Below, piece after piece: positions 43,376 to 52,067 of a DNA stretch of 64,000 nt (position 1 is its first letter; every line of letters begins with the position of its first letter). This stretch comes from UBA4421 sp028228615 (GTDB taxonomy: Bacteria > Pseudomonadota > Gammaproteobacteria > Pseudomonadales > Azotimanducaceae). The position numbers and the translations under genes were made by a program. The stretch lies in NCBI GenBank assembly GCA_028228615.1, contig JAOJBS010000007.1, forward strand, positions 43,282 to 107,281, written 5' to 3'. The notes under the pieces are model-generated. The model searched no databases. It was not told the origin of the DNA and saw nothing but the letters and a program-made list of their open reading frames with translations.

Positions 43376-43956
43376 GCCCTGAAGCCCATAACCGCCATGG
43401 CAAGATAAACCGTATACAACCCGGCATAGAGAAAAAGCCCAGGCTGGCCGTCTATGCCTTTGATGAAATACAAGGCAATCTGTAACGCATCAATGACAAA
43501 CCAAGCAACCCAACTATAAAGGTGTTTTCTTGCAGTCATCCACATTGCGGTGAAGCTAGCGACCGTTGTGAAGCTGTCTGCATAGGCCAAATCCGCCCGA
43601 GAAAATTCAGAAAATGCCCAGCCCATCAAAATACTACCGATGAGGGTAATTGCGAATAAGTTTAGATTAGTGCGCATGGCGGTTTTTATGGGTTTGAGGA
43701 CGCCCTCTTGACGATGCTGACTGCCGCCATATAGCCAGTAAAACCAGCCATAGGCATTCATCAGGACATAGTAAAGGTTGAGTAAAACATCTGCGAAAAG
43801 GTTGGCTCTGGCCACCACGACCACTGTGATGAATGCGTAAATTAGCCCTACGGGAAAAGTCAGTGCATTTTCTTTAATGAGAAGCCACACGCAAACTAGC
43901 CCGCTGATTACCCCAGCGAGTTCTAACCAATTATTTACAAGATATTCTAGCAACAC
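43345..43956 (-). CDS. pnuC: PnuC-family nicotinamide riboside transporter
   Basis: 203-residue inner-membrane carrier with seven or so spans. AFITVVVVARANLFADVLLNLYYVLMNAYGWFYW is broken here as VVARANLFADVLLNLYY and LMNAYGWFYW, both PnuC signatures; WFVIDALQIALYFIKG is the C-terminal block. It moves nicotinamide riboside by facilitated diffusion, trapped by phosphorylation in the overlapping kinase gene. The start is GTG 43954-43956 (minus strand) with AAGG before it. The related PnuT carries thiamine; the NadR-type partner favours nicotinamide riboside. I see no THI or NAD riboswitch upstream. Confidence 0.9.
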   Translation of the reverse strand: MLLEYLVNNWLELAGVISGLVCVWLLIKENALTFPVGLIYAFITVVVVARANLFADVLLNLYYVLMNAYGWFYWLYGGSQHRQEGVLKPIKTAMRTNLNLFAITLIGSILMGWAFSEFSRADLAYADSFTTVASFTAMWMTARKHLYSWVAWFVIDALQIALYFIKGIDGQPGLFLYAGLYTVYLAMAVMGFRAWQKSMRGVS

Positions 43957-44186
43957 ACCATTGCCTTATGAGCGTTTGGATTTGAACGTAATTCTACCGT
44001 GTGCAAAGTAGCAAAAGTTGCCGGGAAAGGCTCGCTTAGCGTTTGTTCGGCGCTCGTTAAGTATTTATTAAAAGGCCATGTGCGCGGGGCAAAAATAAGC
44101 CGAGTTGGCTTAGGAGGTAGGACCGAAATCGGTTAGGCGATTATGTGACCCGCTGTATATGTTGCAGCTCTCGTCGCAGCAACTTT

Positions 44187-44405
44187 CTATGCAGCAACTT
44201 TCTCTACAGGAACCACGGTCACCCATTGATTTTCGACCAGTATTTCAATGGTGCCATACTTTAAGTCGAAAGGTACCAAGGCTGGGCAAGTTGCTTTAGG
44301 CATGGCTTGAGCTTCACTTAGTTTATGCAGTATCTCCTCAGTGAAGGGTACAAAAGCTAAATTGTCGATATTTGCCTGTTGCGAGTTATTTAGCTCTTTA
44401 TTCAT
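44187..44405 (-). CDS. Small protein of unknown function (72 residues)
   Basis: From ATG 44405 the product is MNKELNNSQQANIDNLAF ... TIEILVENQWVTVVPVEKVAA. No signal peptide or span. The frame extends to TTG 44453. The only motif-like features are a VPF repeated at FVPFTEE and LVPFDLK and a hydrophobic C-terminus. A 15-bp tandem repeat crosses the stop, so the sequence coding KVAA is repeated just after it. I do not recognise the family. It lies alone between pnuC and the two-component genes; its own gaps of 230 and 270 bases show no other gene. Confidence 0.6.
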   Translation of the reverse strand: MNKELNNSQQANIDNLAFVPFTEEILHKLSEAQAMPKATCPALVPFDLKYGTIEILVENQWVTVVPVEKVAA

Positions 44406-44679
44406 TTGCCTGCGCTCTTTGATGAGGTGGGTATTAAGCTCCAAGATAATCAAAGGATATGCGACAAATTCATGAAGGATCAGTGAAGATAATGAAGGAA
44501 TATGGAACCGTATAGCGCCCTAAAGAGATCTGAGGTTGGGTTCACTAGGTGGTCTTGAGGCGCGCTCTTGCAGCGCTATCTGGTACTTAAAATGTTGAAA
44601 TTAGCTCAAGCGAAATTTGTCGTTATTGCCTTCAAACCAGCTAGAATGCACGCAGTACATGAATTGAAAGGTGTCTATT

Positions 44680-45381
44680 TTGGCAAAAAATATCGTTATT
44701 GTTGAAGATGATCCTGATCAGCGATCAAACTATATGGATGCAATTTCCAAAAAGGGTTATACGGTGCGGGCTTTCGGCAGCCGCGAAGAGGCCCTCGCTG
44801 GGTTTGATGAGGCGCTACCAGACTTAGCAATTCTCGATATTATTCTGGGTGAAGAAGTAGATGCAGGTTTCCAACTTTGCAGAGAACTGCTCACCCGCTC
44901 GCCAAATTTACCCGTTATTTTTCTCACGGAGCGAATAAACGAAATTGACAAAATTTCTGGCTTACGCTTGGGTGCTTGGGACTACTTACCTAAACCGATT
45001 TCATTAGACTATTTGGCTGAGCGCATTTCCTCTTTGCTGCGCATCAATGAGGTCCGTAGTGACCAAGACCGTAATGAGAGTTCATCAGAAAAAAGTATTG
45101 GCGAACTTACGCTAGATCAAGATGCCTTGTTGGTCTCTTGGCGTGGTGAGCGCATAGACCTGTCGGGTACAGAGTTTCGTATGTTGGCCAAGCTAGTGCG
45201 CATGCCCGGACATGCTGTGAGCTACGAGACGCTTATGAATGCCACTATGCAAAGCTTGGTAACCAACAACACCATTAATACTCATATGCGCAACATTCGC
45301 AAAAAATTTGAAAAAATTGATGCTGGATTTTCGTGCATTAAGAGTGAGTACGGGTTTGGTTATCGCTGGTTAGATCAGTAA
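44680..45381 (+). CDS. OmpR-type response regulator, sortase-system (PdsR) like
   Basis: 233 residues: receiver with E9-D10-D11 and phospho-acceptor D53 (LAILDIILGEE), T/S in VIFLTERI and K in LPKPIS, then a winged-helix DNA-binding domain (LSGTEFRMLAKLV ... NTINTHMRNIRKKF). The start is TTG 44680, with AAAGG nine bases before; GTG 44671 is directly on that site and less likely. It pairs with the kinase 16 bases downstream. Together they fit the marine 'dedicated sortase system' regulator pair (TIGR03787/TIGR03785, from memory). Confidence 0.88.
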   Translation: MAKNIVIVEDDPDQRSNYMDAISKKGYTVRAFGSREEALAGFDEALPDLAILDIILGEEVDAGFQLCRELLTRSPNLPVIFLTERINEIDKISGLRLGAWDYLPKPISLDYLAERISSLLRINEVRSDQDRNESSSEKSIGELTLDQDALLVSWRGERIDLSGTEFRMLAKLVRMPGHAVSYETLMNATMQSLVTNNTINTHMRNIRKKFEKIDAGFSCIKSEYGFGYRWLDQ

Positions 45382-45397
45382 GTTGTCAGCGGCTTAG

Positions 45398-47620
45398 ATG
45401 GCGTTTAAATTCAAAATTCGCGGACCTAGATTAGGCACTAAGCTTGCAATGATGGGTCTTGCCCTGCTGGTTATTCCTTGGTTCAGCTATTTGCAATTGG
45501 TAGAAATGGAGAGGCTACTGATTCAGGGCCAATCCCAGGCCCAGTTGTTAACCGCGGAAGGTATTTCCACGCTATTCAATGGACGGGAAGATTTGTTTAA
45601 CGATTTGCCCGTTAACGTGGAAGATTTTGAACCACTTTACGCGCTGCCACTGCAAAGTACTATCCGACTTGACGGTAATGCAGATGACTGGGGGGAAGAC
45701 GCGCAGAATGCTTATCTGCAATTTGGCTCTACCTCTGGTGACAGTGACAGCGACTTTTCTCTGTTGCTTGGTGAACGCGCTGAATATTTATACGCGCACA
45801 TGCGCATTCAAGACCAATCTATAGTCTACCGCGACTCCGACTATTTGCGTTTGGATAACGCTGACCACATTCGTTTGAACTTTATTCGCACTGACGGCGC
45901 TGATGGTCGAGTGTCCTTAGTCTTTCAGGAAAGCAATGTTATTACGGGCTTCTCTATGGATGAACAGTGGCGCTACTCGGATACGGGTAATGCAGATAAC
46001 CGCATCCAGGGTGTGTTAACACCTATGCCTGAGGGTAATGGTTTTTTTGCGGAATTCCGCATTCCTCTAGATTTGCTGGGTTCTAGAACTTTTTTCGGTA
46101 TGACCTTTATTGACGTGGACGACGCCGTTGATCGAGAAATTGTAGCCAGTACGCAAACACTGCCGCCCACAGAAAAACAGAATTTCAACTTAGTAGTGTT
46201 GCGTACGCCTGAAGTGCGGAAAATTGTCCAGGGCCTTGGCTATGCTGGTGCGCGAATACTCGTTATAGACAGTCAACAGCGGGTGCGCGCTGAAGCTGGC
46301 AGTGTTCGCCCCGAATCCACTGCAGATGCAGAGCAAGGATGGCTCACTATAATAACCGAGTGGTTCGATGACATACGTCCTTGGTTGCATCAATTGATCA
46401 CAGGGGAATCGTTGGATCAGGCGCAAGGCCGTAGCGCTGATTCCACAGTGGGTAGCCTAGACGGCGTGCTTGATAATCCAGCGGATAAAGCCATTGCTGT
46501 TAGCCTAGGCGGAGAACCCATTGCACTGCGCAATAGAATTTCGGACACACAAGAACTTATATTGGCCGCTCACCCAATTATTTCTTTGGAGGAAGTCATT
46601 GGCACCGTAATTGTTGAACAAAATATTGATGACATTCTGCGCTTCCAGCGCTCGGCGCTAGAGCAGGTGCTGCTTTTGTCATTGCTCAGTTTGTTTGCCA
46701 TTTTTGTTGCGCTGATCGCATTTGCGGGGAGATTGGCATGGCGCATACGCAATCTCAGAAGAGAAGCCAGTTCTGCCATTGACGCGCGCGGTCGCTTGAA
46801 GAAATCGCAATTACTCAGTGAAATACGTGCGGGTGATGAGATAGGTGATTTGGCGAGAAGTGTATCTAACATGTTAGAGAAGCTGAATCAGCACAATACT
46901 TTTCTCGAAAGTATGCCCCGTACGTTACGCCATGAAATCAACAACCCTCTGAACACATTGAGCACTTCACTGCAAAATCTGGCTGAAGAATACCCAGGGC
47001 TTGGTCAAAGCAAGTATTTAGAGAGTGCCCAGCGTGGAGTCAACCGCATTGGTTCTATCGTCCAAAATTTGGCAGATGCAGCTAATCTTGAAGAATCGTT
47101 AGAAGCTGAAGAGTTAGAAATTATTGATCTGGATATTTTGCTTTCCAGCTACGTTGCTAACTGTTCGCTCAGTCACCCAGGCATAAATTTCGTCTATAGA
47201 GGCTCGAGTAAACCAGCCTATGCCTTAGTTTCAGATTTTCGTATTGAACAGCTTATGGATAAGGTTATCGACAATGCAGTAGATTTTCATCGGCGCGACA
47301 CGCCCATTAGAGTCCAGTTAGATTGCTTCCGCGACACTTTGCAGATCTCAGTGGCTAATCGCGGCCCAACCCTGAACAAGGATGTACGTAAAACGGTCTT
47401 TGATTCTATGGTCAGCCACAGGGGCCAAGAAAACCGCTTACATTTCGGTTTGGGACTGTACGTTGTTCGAATAATTGCTGAACACCACGGCGGCGCAGTA
47501 AACGCCCTGAACTTGCAGGACGACACTGGGGTAGTGTTTTTGGTTCAATTGCCGTTGGCACGACAATCTCTTCTGGAGGATGACGTGTTTAGGACCGAGC
47601 GAAGCGTGTCTGCTGGCTAA
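45398..47620 (+). CDS. Sensor histidine kinase, sortase-system (PdsS) like
   Basis: 740 residues. TM1 lies at about 15-32 (MMGLALLVIPWFSYLQLVEM). A long periplasmic sensor has a CBM9-like start (STIRLDGNADDWGED), which I recall as the hallmark of the PdsS family. TM2 is at about 425-447, then HAMP, H-box TLRHEINNPLNTLS (His in RHE) and HATPase (N box DKVIDNAVDF, G box HFGLGLYVVR). The H-box has NPL instead of TPL, as in NtrB-like and PdsS kinases. No sortase gene or LPXTG substrate is within the window, so the pair appears to work without a local target. Confidence 0.86.
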   Translation: MAFKFKIRGPRLGTKLAMMGLALLVIPWFSYLQLVEMERLLIQGQSQAQLLTAEGISTLFNGREDLFNDLPVNVEDFEPLYALPLQSTIRLDGNADDWGEDAQNAYLQFGSTSGDSDSDFSLLLGERAEYLYAHMRIQDQSIVYRDSDYLRLDNADHIRLNFIRTDGADGRVSLVFQESNVITGFSMDEQWRYSDTGNADNRIQGVLTPMPEGNGFFAEFRIPLDLLGSRTFFGMTFIDVDDAVDREIVASTQTLPPTEKQNFNLVVLRTPEVRKIVQGLGYAGARILVIDSQQRVRAEAGSVRPESTADAEQGWLTIITEWFDDIRPWLHQLITGESLDQAQGRSADSTVGSLDGVLDNPADKAIAVSLGGEPIALRNRISDTQELILAAHPIISLEEVIGTVIVEQNIDDILRFQRSALEQVLLLSLLSLFAIFVALIAFAGRLAWRIRNLRREASSAIDARGRLKKSQLLSEIRAGDEIGDLARSVSNMLEKLNQHNTFLESMPRTLRHEINNPLNTLSTSLQNLAEEYPGLGQSKYLESAQRGVNRIGSIVQNLADAANLEESLEAEELEIIDLDILLSSYVANCSLSHPGINFVYRGSSKPAYALVSDFRIEQLMDKVIDNAVDFHRRDTPIRVQLDCFRDTLQISVANRGPTLNKDVRKTVFDSMVSHRGQENRLHFGLGLYVVRIIAEHHGGAVNALNLQDDTGVVFLVQLPLARQSLLEDDVFRTERSVSAG

Positions 47621-47738
47621 ATCCGGCAATTAGTTTTGGCGAGTTCTAATCTAGTACTTTTTTGGCTTAAAACTTTGGTCTTGGGTTTTGCTTACACAGA
47701 AACCCAGGCATAAGCCCAAAACCCATTTAAAAAAGGCT

Positions 47739-48641
47739 TTAAGTCAGGCTGTAGTCGCTGTCCATCGTCACCCCATTGGAGCCGTTGACGGTGCCCTTCT
47801 TCACCAAGTTTTCCATGGCCGCAAGTACGCTGCGGGCGGCAGCCGGATACATAAATTCAGGTGTGTCTTTGTACATTAGTGGCACCATCTCCCGAATCTT
47901 ATAAGTACCCTCTTCAATACAGGCAATAATTTGCTGCTCTCTTTCAAGGCGATGGGCAATATAAGCCTCAACGTGGGCTTTGGGTTCGTCAATACAAGGT
48001 CCATGGGTTGGCCAGTAAATTTCATCATCGCGCTCAAGCAGCAGTTCAAGGCTCAACATATAGTCGGCCATATCACCATCTGGTGGCGAGATGATGCTGG
48101 TAGACCAGCCCATAACGTGGTCGCCGGTAAACAGCGCCTTTTGCTCTCTTAGCTGAAAGCACAGGTGATTAGAGGTATGCCCCGGTGTATAAACGCACTC
48201 CACCGACCAATCACCGCCTTGAATGATTTCGCCGTGAGTGACCAAGTGATCTGGATCAAAGTCCATATCGCCACCCTCTTCAACCTGCACACCCTGCTCG
48301 ATTTTGCCTGCGCCGTGAGGCCCATAAGCGTAAGTGGGTGCACCTGTTTTGGCCTGCAGCAACCGACAGCCTGGCGAGTGATCCATGTGCGTATGCGTGA
48401 CAAGGATATGAGACACCGTCTCGCCCGGAATGCTGGCCAAAATGGCGTCTATGTGGGCCTCATCGTCTGGGCCCGGATCTATGACGGCAACGCTCCCTGT
48501 ACCCAAGATATAGGTACCGGTGCCGTGAAAAGTGAACGGGCCTGGGTTGTTCGCGATGACCCTTCTTATTCCTGGTGCTAAAACTTCAGCCTTGCCATAT
48601 TCAAAATCTAACTTGCGACGATAGGGAATCTCAACAGCCAT
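47739..48641 (-). CDS. Metallo-beta-lactamase-fold hydrolase (LACTB2-like)
   Basis: 300 residues from ATG 48641 (GGAGAG six bases before). The metal motif is VTHTHMDHSPG (H-x-H-x-D-H), then GHTSNHLCF, TGDHVMGW and a C-terminal WPTHGP. A C-terminal winged-helix-like tail (RLEREQQIIACIEEGTYKI) is typical of the LACTB2/glyoxalase-II-like group. It probably acts on an RNA or thioester/lactone substrate in the cytoplasm; I cannot narrow this. It converges on the sensor-kinase gene. The 118-base gap contains a loose hairpin (GGGTTTTG/CAAAACCC) that may end both transcripts. Confidence 0.87.
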   Translation of the reverse strand: MAVEIPYRRKLDFEYGKAEVLAPGIRRVIANNPGPFTFHGTGTYILGTGSVAVIDPGPDDEAHIDAILASIPGETVSHILVTHTHMDHSPGCRLLQAKTGAPTYAYGPHGAGKIEQGVQVEEGGDMDFDPDHLVTHGEIIQGGDWSVECVYTPGHTSNHLCFQLREQKALFTGDHVMGWSTSIISPPDGDMADYMLSLELLLERDDEIYWPTHGPCIDEPKAHVEAYIAHRLEREQQIIACIEEGTYKIREMVPLMYKDTPEFMYPAAARSVLAAMENLVKKGTVNGSNGVTMDSDYSLT

Positions 48642-48736
48642 TTCGCACTCTCCAACAGAAAAAAATTTGTCCCGCAATATAAGAGTCAGGCCCTGCAAAA
48701 GCAATAAAACTCGGGTCCCAGACTACATATTGGGGC

Positions 48737-50977
48737 TTAGCTGTCGCCCCATTTTTCCCGCAACGCGATCCATGCCGACACATCTGGATTTATCGTTAAG
48801 GCCAAGTCCAAATATTCTTTCGCCTTAACTTGCAGGTCGTATTCATAGGCCTCTTGAGCTATGTCCGCTAGGCGTTGCGCGCACTCGTTCAGTAACGCCA
48901 GTGCTTTTTCATTGGCTGGGTCAAGTTGTAGGGTTTCTCGCAGCAGGGCCGTGGCGTTGCTGTCTATTGGGGCTGTAATGTACCCGTCAGCCATCAATTG
49001 TTGCGACGTCTCAAGCAATACAATGACTCTTGCTTTGCGCGTTCTTTCGCCTTCAATACGCAAGCGTAGCTCATTAATCGGCTCCGCTGGCAGGCCGGCT
49101 GCTGACGCTTGGTCAAGCAGTTCCTCTGCTTTGTCTAGATTGTCTTGTGCTAATTTACTGCGCACATTATTCAAAATTTGCGCGGCGACCTCATTCAACC
49201 CCTGTAAGGCGACCATGTTATTGGGGTCGGTGGCTAGGACTCGTTGATATAGCTCCGCTGCATTGGCACCAGGTGGGGAAATGAACAGATTATCTGCCCG
49301 TAATCGCCTTGCCTGTACTAAGAGTTCGTTAATGGCCGCTTGGGCTGTAGCCGCTTGGGAAATGAGCTTTCTTACATCGTCCAGTGCACGCAGCTCGTTA
49401 TTGGCAGCCGATGCTCGCTCCAGCAAGCTAATGGCATTGTTAACTTCTCCGTTCTCGGCAGCTGCCTTGGCCAAGACAATATAATGAGCAGACAATTCGG
49501 TTAAACCCTGCTCTGCACCTGGGTGCTGTGGCGCAATGCGCAGTATTTCTTGATAAGCCTGAATGGCAGCAGCAGCACTGGGTAGATCTGACAGGCCATG
49601 ACTTGTAAGCAGCGCTTGGGTGCTTTTTAGCAACCGTTCTGCGCGATAGCGATTTTGTAGGCGCAGTGACAATACTGTCAGTTCAGGGTCTTCGCCCAAT
49701 ACACTTACAGCCTCTTGTAAGCGCACATTCGCAGTTTCTAGGTCCCCGCCTGCCAAGGCAGTATTGATGCTATCGCGCCAAACTGTGACCACTTCTTCTA
49801 AGGCGATTTGTGCCTCAAGATCATTTGGTTCTATTAAGAAAATGCGTTGATAGGCTGCGGCAATGGCAGCTAGACCCTGGTTTGGGTCTTGGCGCAGCGA
49901 TTCGGCTTCAGTTCTTGCAAAAACCAACTCTGGATTTTCAATGACTCCGAGAGAACTGCCCACGTCAGTGAGTGACTGAGTCACCTCATCTCTCAGTACA
50001 AAGACAACGCTGAGCAAAATGCTGGTAACCAGTAACACGGCAAAGCTTTGTAGCGCGACCTTTCGTCTACGTTTACGCCGCGCTCTTTTTTTCTGTTCTG
50101 ATGGGTCTAAGGCAACAGTTCTCAACTCGGCACTTAGAACAGATATCTCTTGAGTTCTAATCGCCTGTGTTTTAATGGTGAGATTCGGTAGTTGTGTGTC
50201 CAGCGCAATAGACGCCAGCGCATCGCTGAGCATTTTACCGTTCTGAAAGCGCTGTTCGCTCCGCTTGGCGAGTAATAAATCAAGGACAGATTGCAGCGCT
50301 GAGAGATGGTTAGGTAGTCGAGGTATGGGTTCTTGCAAATGCTTTTGCAGCATGACTTTGGGGTCTGGATCCGTATAGGGCAAACGCCCTGTCAAAATCT
50401 GATAAAACACAACACCAAGACTATAAAGATCCGTGCTTCCATCTAGTTCGCGACCGGTGATCTGTTCAGGGCTGGCGTAACCTGGAGAAAGTTGTGCTGT
50501 GTAGCCACTGGGATTGTCGCTTGCGGCACTTTCGCCAATGGGGCTGGCACAGCCATAGTCGATGAGGCCGGGGTTGCCATTGTAGGTGAAGACAATATGC
50601 TCTGGTTTTATGTCGCCGTGGACATAACCAAGGCCGTGCAGCTCGTCCAGCCCCATGGCAATTTGGCGGATCGCTGAGATAACAGTCTGAAGTTGAACGC
50701 CACTCGCCATGCGATCTGTGAGGTTGCCACCTTCAAAGTCCTGCAGGATGGCAAAGAAAGCATCCTCACCCTGTCCCGAGGCGTAAAGTTTAGGGAATAT
50801 CGGGTGCTTCGTGCGGGCCAAAATTGATGTTTCAGGCAGAGCCTTTGGCGCAAACTTCACCACTGCATTTGCTAAATCGATAACACGGGTGGCACGGTAG
50901 ACGTTGGGGTGTTGGTCAATGTGATCACCCCGAACTAATTCGGATATTCGGTACCCTTGAATAATTTGGCCGATCAT
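48737..50977 (-). CDS. Membrane Ser/Thr protein kinase with TPR-like periplasmic part
   Basis: 746 residues from ATG 50977. The kinase domain is at about 10-265: HGDIKPEH is the catalytic loop, LIDYGCAS replaces DFG with DYG, and YASPEQITG is the activation end. The N-lobe Lys is seen in VVKFAPK. After a basic stretch (KKRARRKRRRKVALQ) one span (SFAVLLVTSILLSVVFVL, about residues 320-340) leads to ~400 residues of helical TPR-like repeats (LDPANEKALALLNECAQ, TDPNNMVALQGLNEV, INPDVSAW). It begins one base after the MORN gene, so they are one unit. Targets are unknown. Confidence 0.88.
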   Translation of the reverse strand: MIGQIIQGYRISELVRGDHIDQHPNVYRATRVIDLANAVVKFAPKALPETSILARTKHPIFPKLYASGQGEDAFFAILQDFEGGNLTDRMASGVQLQTVISAIRQIAMGLDELHGLGYVHGDIKPEHIVFTYNGNPGLIDYGCASPIGESAASDNPSGYTAQLSPGYASPEQITGRELDGSTDLYSLGVVFYQILTGRLPYTDPDPKVMLQKHLQEPIPRLPNHLSALQSVLDLLLAKRSEQRFQNGKMLSDALASIALDTQLPNLTIKTQAIRTQEISVLSAELRTVALDPSEQKKRARRKRRRKVALQSFAVLLVTSILLSVVFVLRDEVTQSLTDVGSSLGVIENPELVFARTEAESLRQDPNQGLAAIAAAYQRIFLIEPNDLEAQIALEEVVTVWRDSINTALAGGDLETANVRLQEAVSVLGEDPELTVLSLRLQNRYRAERLLKSTQALLTSHGLSDLPSAAAAIQAYQEILRIAPQHPGAEQGLTELSAHYIVLAKAAAENGEVNNAISLLERASAANNELRALDDVRKLISQAATAQAAINELLVQARRLRADNLFISPPGANAAELYQRVLATDPNNMVALQGLNEVAAQILNNVRSKLAQDNLDKAEELLDQASAAGLPAEPINELRLRIEGERTRKARVIVLLETSQQLMADGYITAPIDSNATALLRETLQLDPANEKALALLNECAQRLADIAQEAYEYDLQVKAKEYLDLALTINPDVSAWIALREKWGDS

Positions 50978-50978
50978 T

Positions 50979-52028
50979 TCAGCTACTGCCGTTCCCAGCG
51001 TTGCTGGCCACAGTATCCACTTCTGGAATTTCCAGCACATTGCCACTGACTAACTGACCAAGGATAAATTTGCCGTCGGGTATCAAGAGGCGTCCGTCTA
51101 AACTCACCGCAAGCCCTTCTCCGTGGGCAAGGCCATTGATGCATTGAGTTGACTCGAACATCCACTGCCGACCCATGTGGTTTAGTGCGCAGGTAGCGTT
51201 GTCGACCAACAAGCGTTCCAGTTGCAAAGTGCCCGCGCGCCACTGCTGAATTTCTGGCTGAGCGCCGGGTTGCTCCTTAATACCCCAACCACTTTGGCTG
51301 TTATCAAAAAACTCGCCGCGATAGATTGTGCCGTCGCGCCAATGAATTACACCCAGACCACTGCGTTTATCTGCGGCAAACATACCCACATAACGATTGC
51401 CATTGGGCCAGTACAAAGTGCCTTTACCTGAACGTTTGTCCTTGGAGAATTCGCCGATATATTGTCGGCCATCGGCATAAACCAAATGCCCCTGCCCATG
51501 CAGCGCGCCCTGCAAAAAGTCCCCGTCATAGCTTTGACCCGTATGCCAGCGCATTTTGCCTTTGCCAGAGCGCACATCAGCCAAGAAATCACCGCTGTAG
51601 TTGTCCTTGTTGGCCCAGCTAAAATTCCCTGTGCCTTGGATTCGGTTAGCATTGAACATGCCCTGATATTTATCGCCGTTTGCCCAGGTCAAGGTGCCAA
51701 AACCATGGCGCTTGCCGAGCAAAAACTCACCGTCGTAGGCGCGACCATCAACCCACTGATAGATACCCTTACCATGGGGTAAATCGTTTAGAAATTCACC
51801 TTCATAGCGGTCACCATTGGCCCAGATGTACAGGCCCTGACCATTGAGAATACTGTCCTTGATTTCGCCCTCGTAGCGATCGCCATTTTCTAAAGTAATA
51901 ATCTGCGTAGCCGCAAGTCCGGAGAGCGGTAGCAAGGTTATAGCGAGGAAAAAGAAATTCCGTAATATCTTTAATAACTTTAGGTACAAGGTTTCGTTAT
52001 ACACGCCAGCAAACTCCGGTAGACTCAT
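50979..52028 (-). CDS. Exported MORN-repeat protein
   Basis: 349 residues from ATG 52028. A signal peptide (LKILRNFFFLAITLLPLSGLAA) leads into nine MORN repeats of about 23 residues. Examples are NGDRYEGEF, DGRAYDGEF, TGQSYDGDF, DGRQYIGEF and DGTIYRGEF, separated by HGxGxxxW. A C-terminal ~90-residue part (CALNHMGRQWMFESTQC, two Cys) has no family I know. MORN repeats bind lipids or proteins. Its position directly ahead of the kinase suggests that the two work at the envelope (inference). Confidence 0.88.
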   Translation of the reverse strand: MSLPEFAGVYNETLYLKLLKILRNFFFLAITLLPLSGLAATQIITLENGDRYEGEIKDSILNGQGLYIWANGDRYEGEFLNDLPHGKGIYQWVDGRAYDGEFLLGKRHGFGTLTWANGDKYQGMFNANRIQGTGNFSWANKDNYSGDFLADVRSGKGKMRWHTGQSYDGDFLQGALHGQGHLVYADGRQYIGEFSKDKRSGKGTLYWPNGNRYVGMFAADKRSGLGVIHWRDGTIYRGEFFDNSQSGWGIKEQPGAQPEIQQWRAGTLQLERLLVDNATCALNHMGRQWMFESTQCINGLAHGEGLAVSLDGRLLIPDGKFILGQLVSGNVLEIPEVDTVASNAGNGSS

Positions 52029-52067
52029 CAGCAATGGGCTTATCGCTCGCCGCTCACATTACTGTAA

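Noticed and set aside
43957..44186. THI-box or NAD riboswitch before pnuC
   Set aside because: I looked for the conserved CUGAGA/ACCUGAUCUGG-type elements on the minus strand and saw none.
47683..47728. Terminator between the sensor kinase and MBL genes
   Set aside because: GGGTTTTG/CAAAACCC can pair only with gaps and there is no T-run after the stem, so I did not list it as a terminator.
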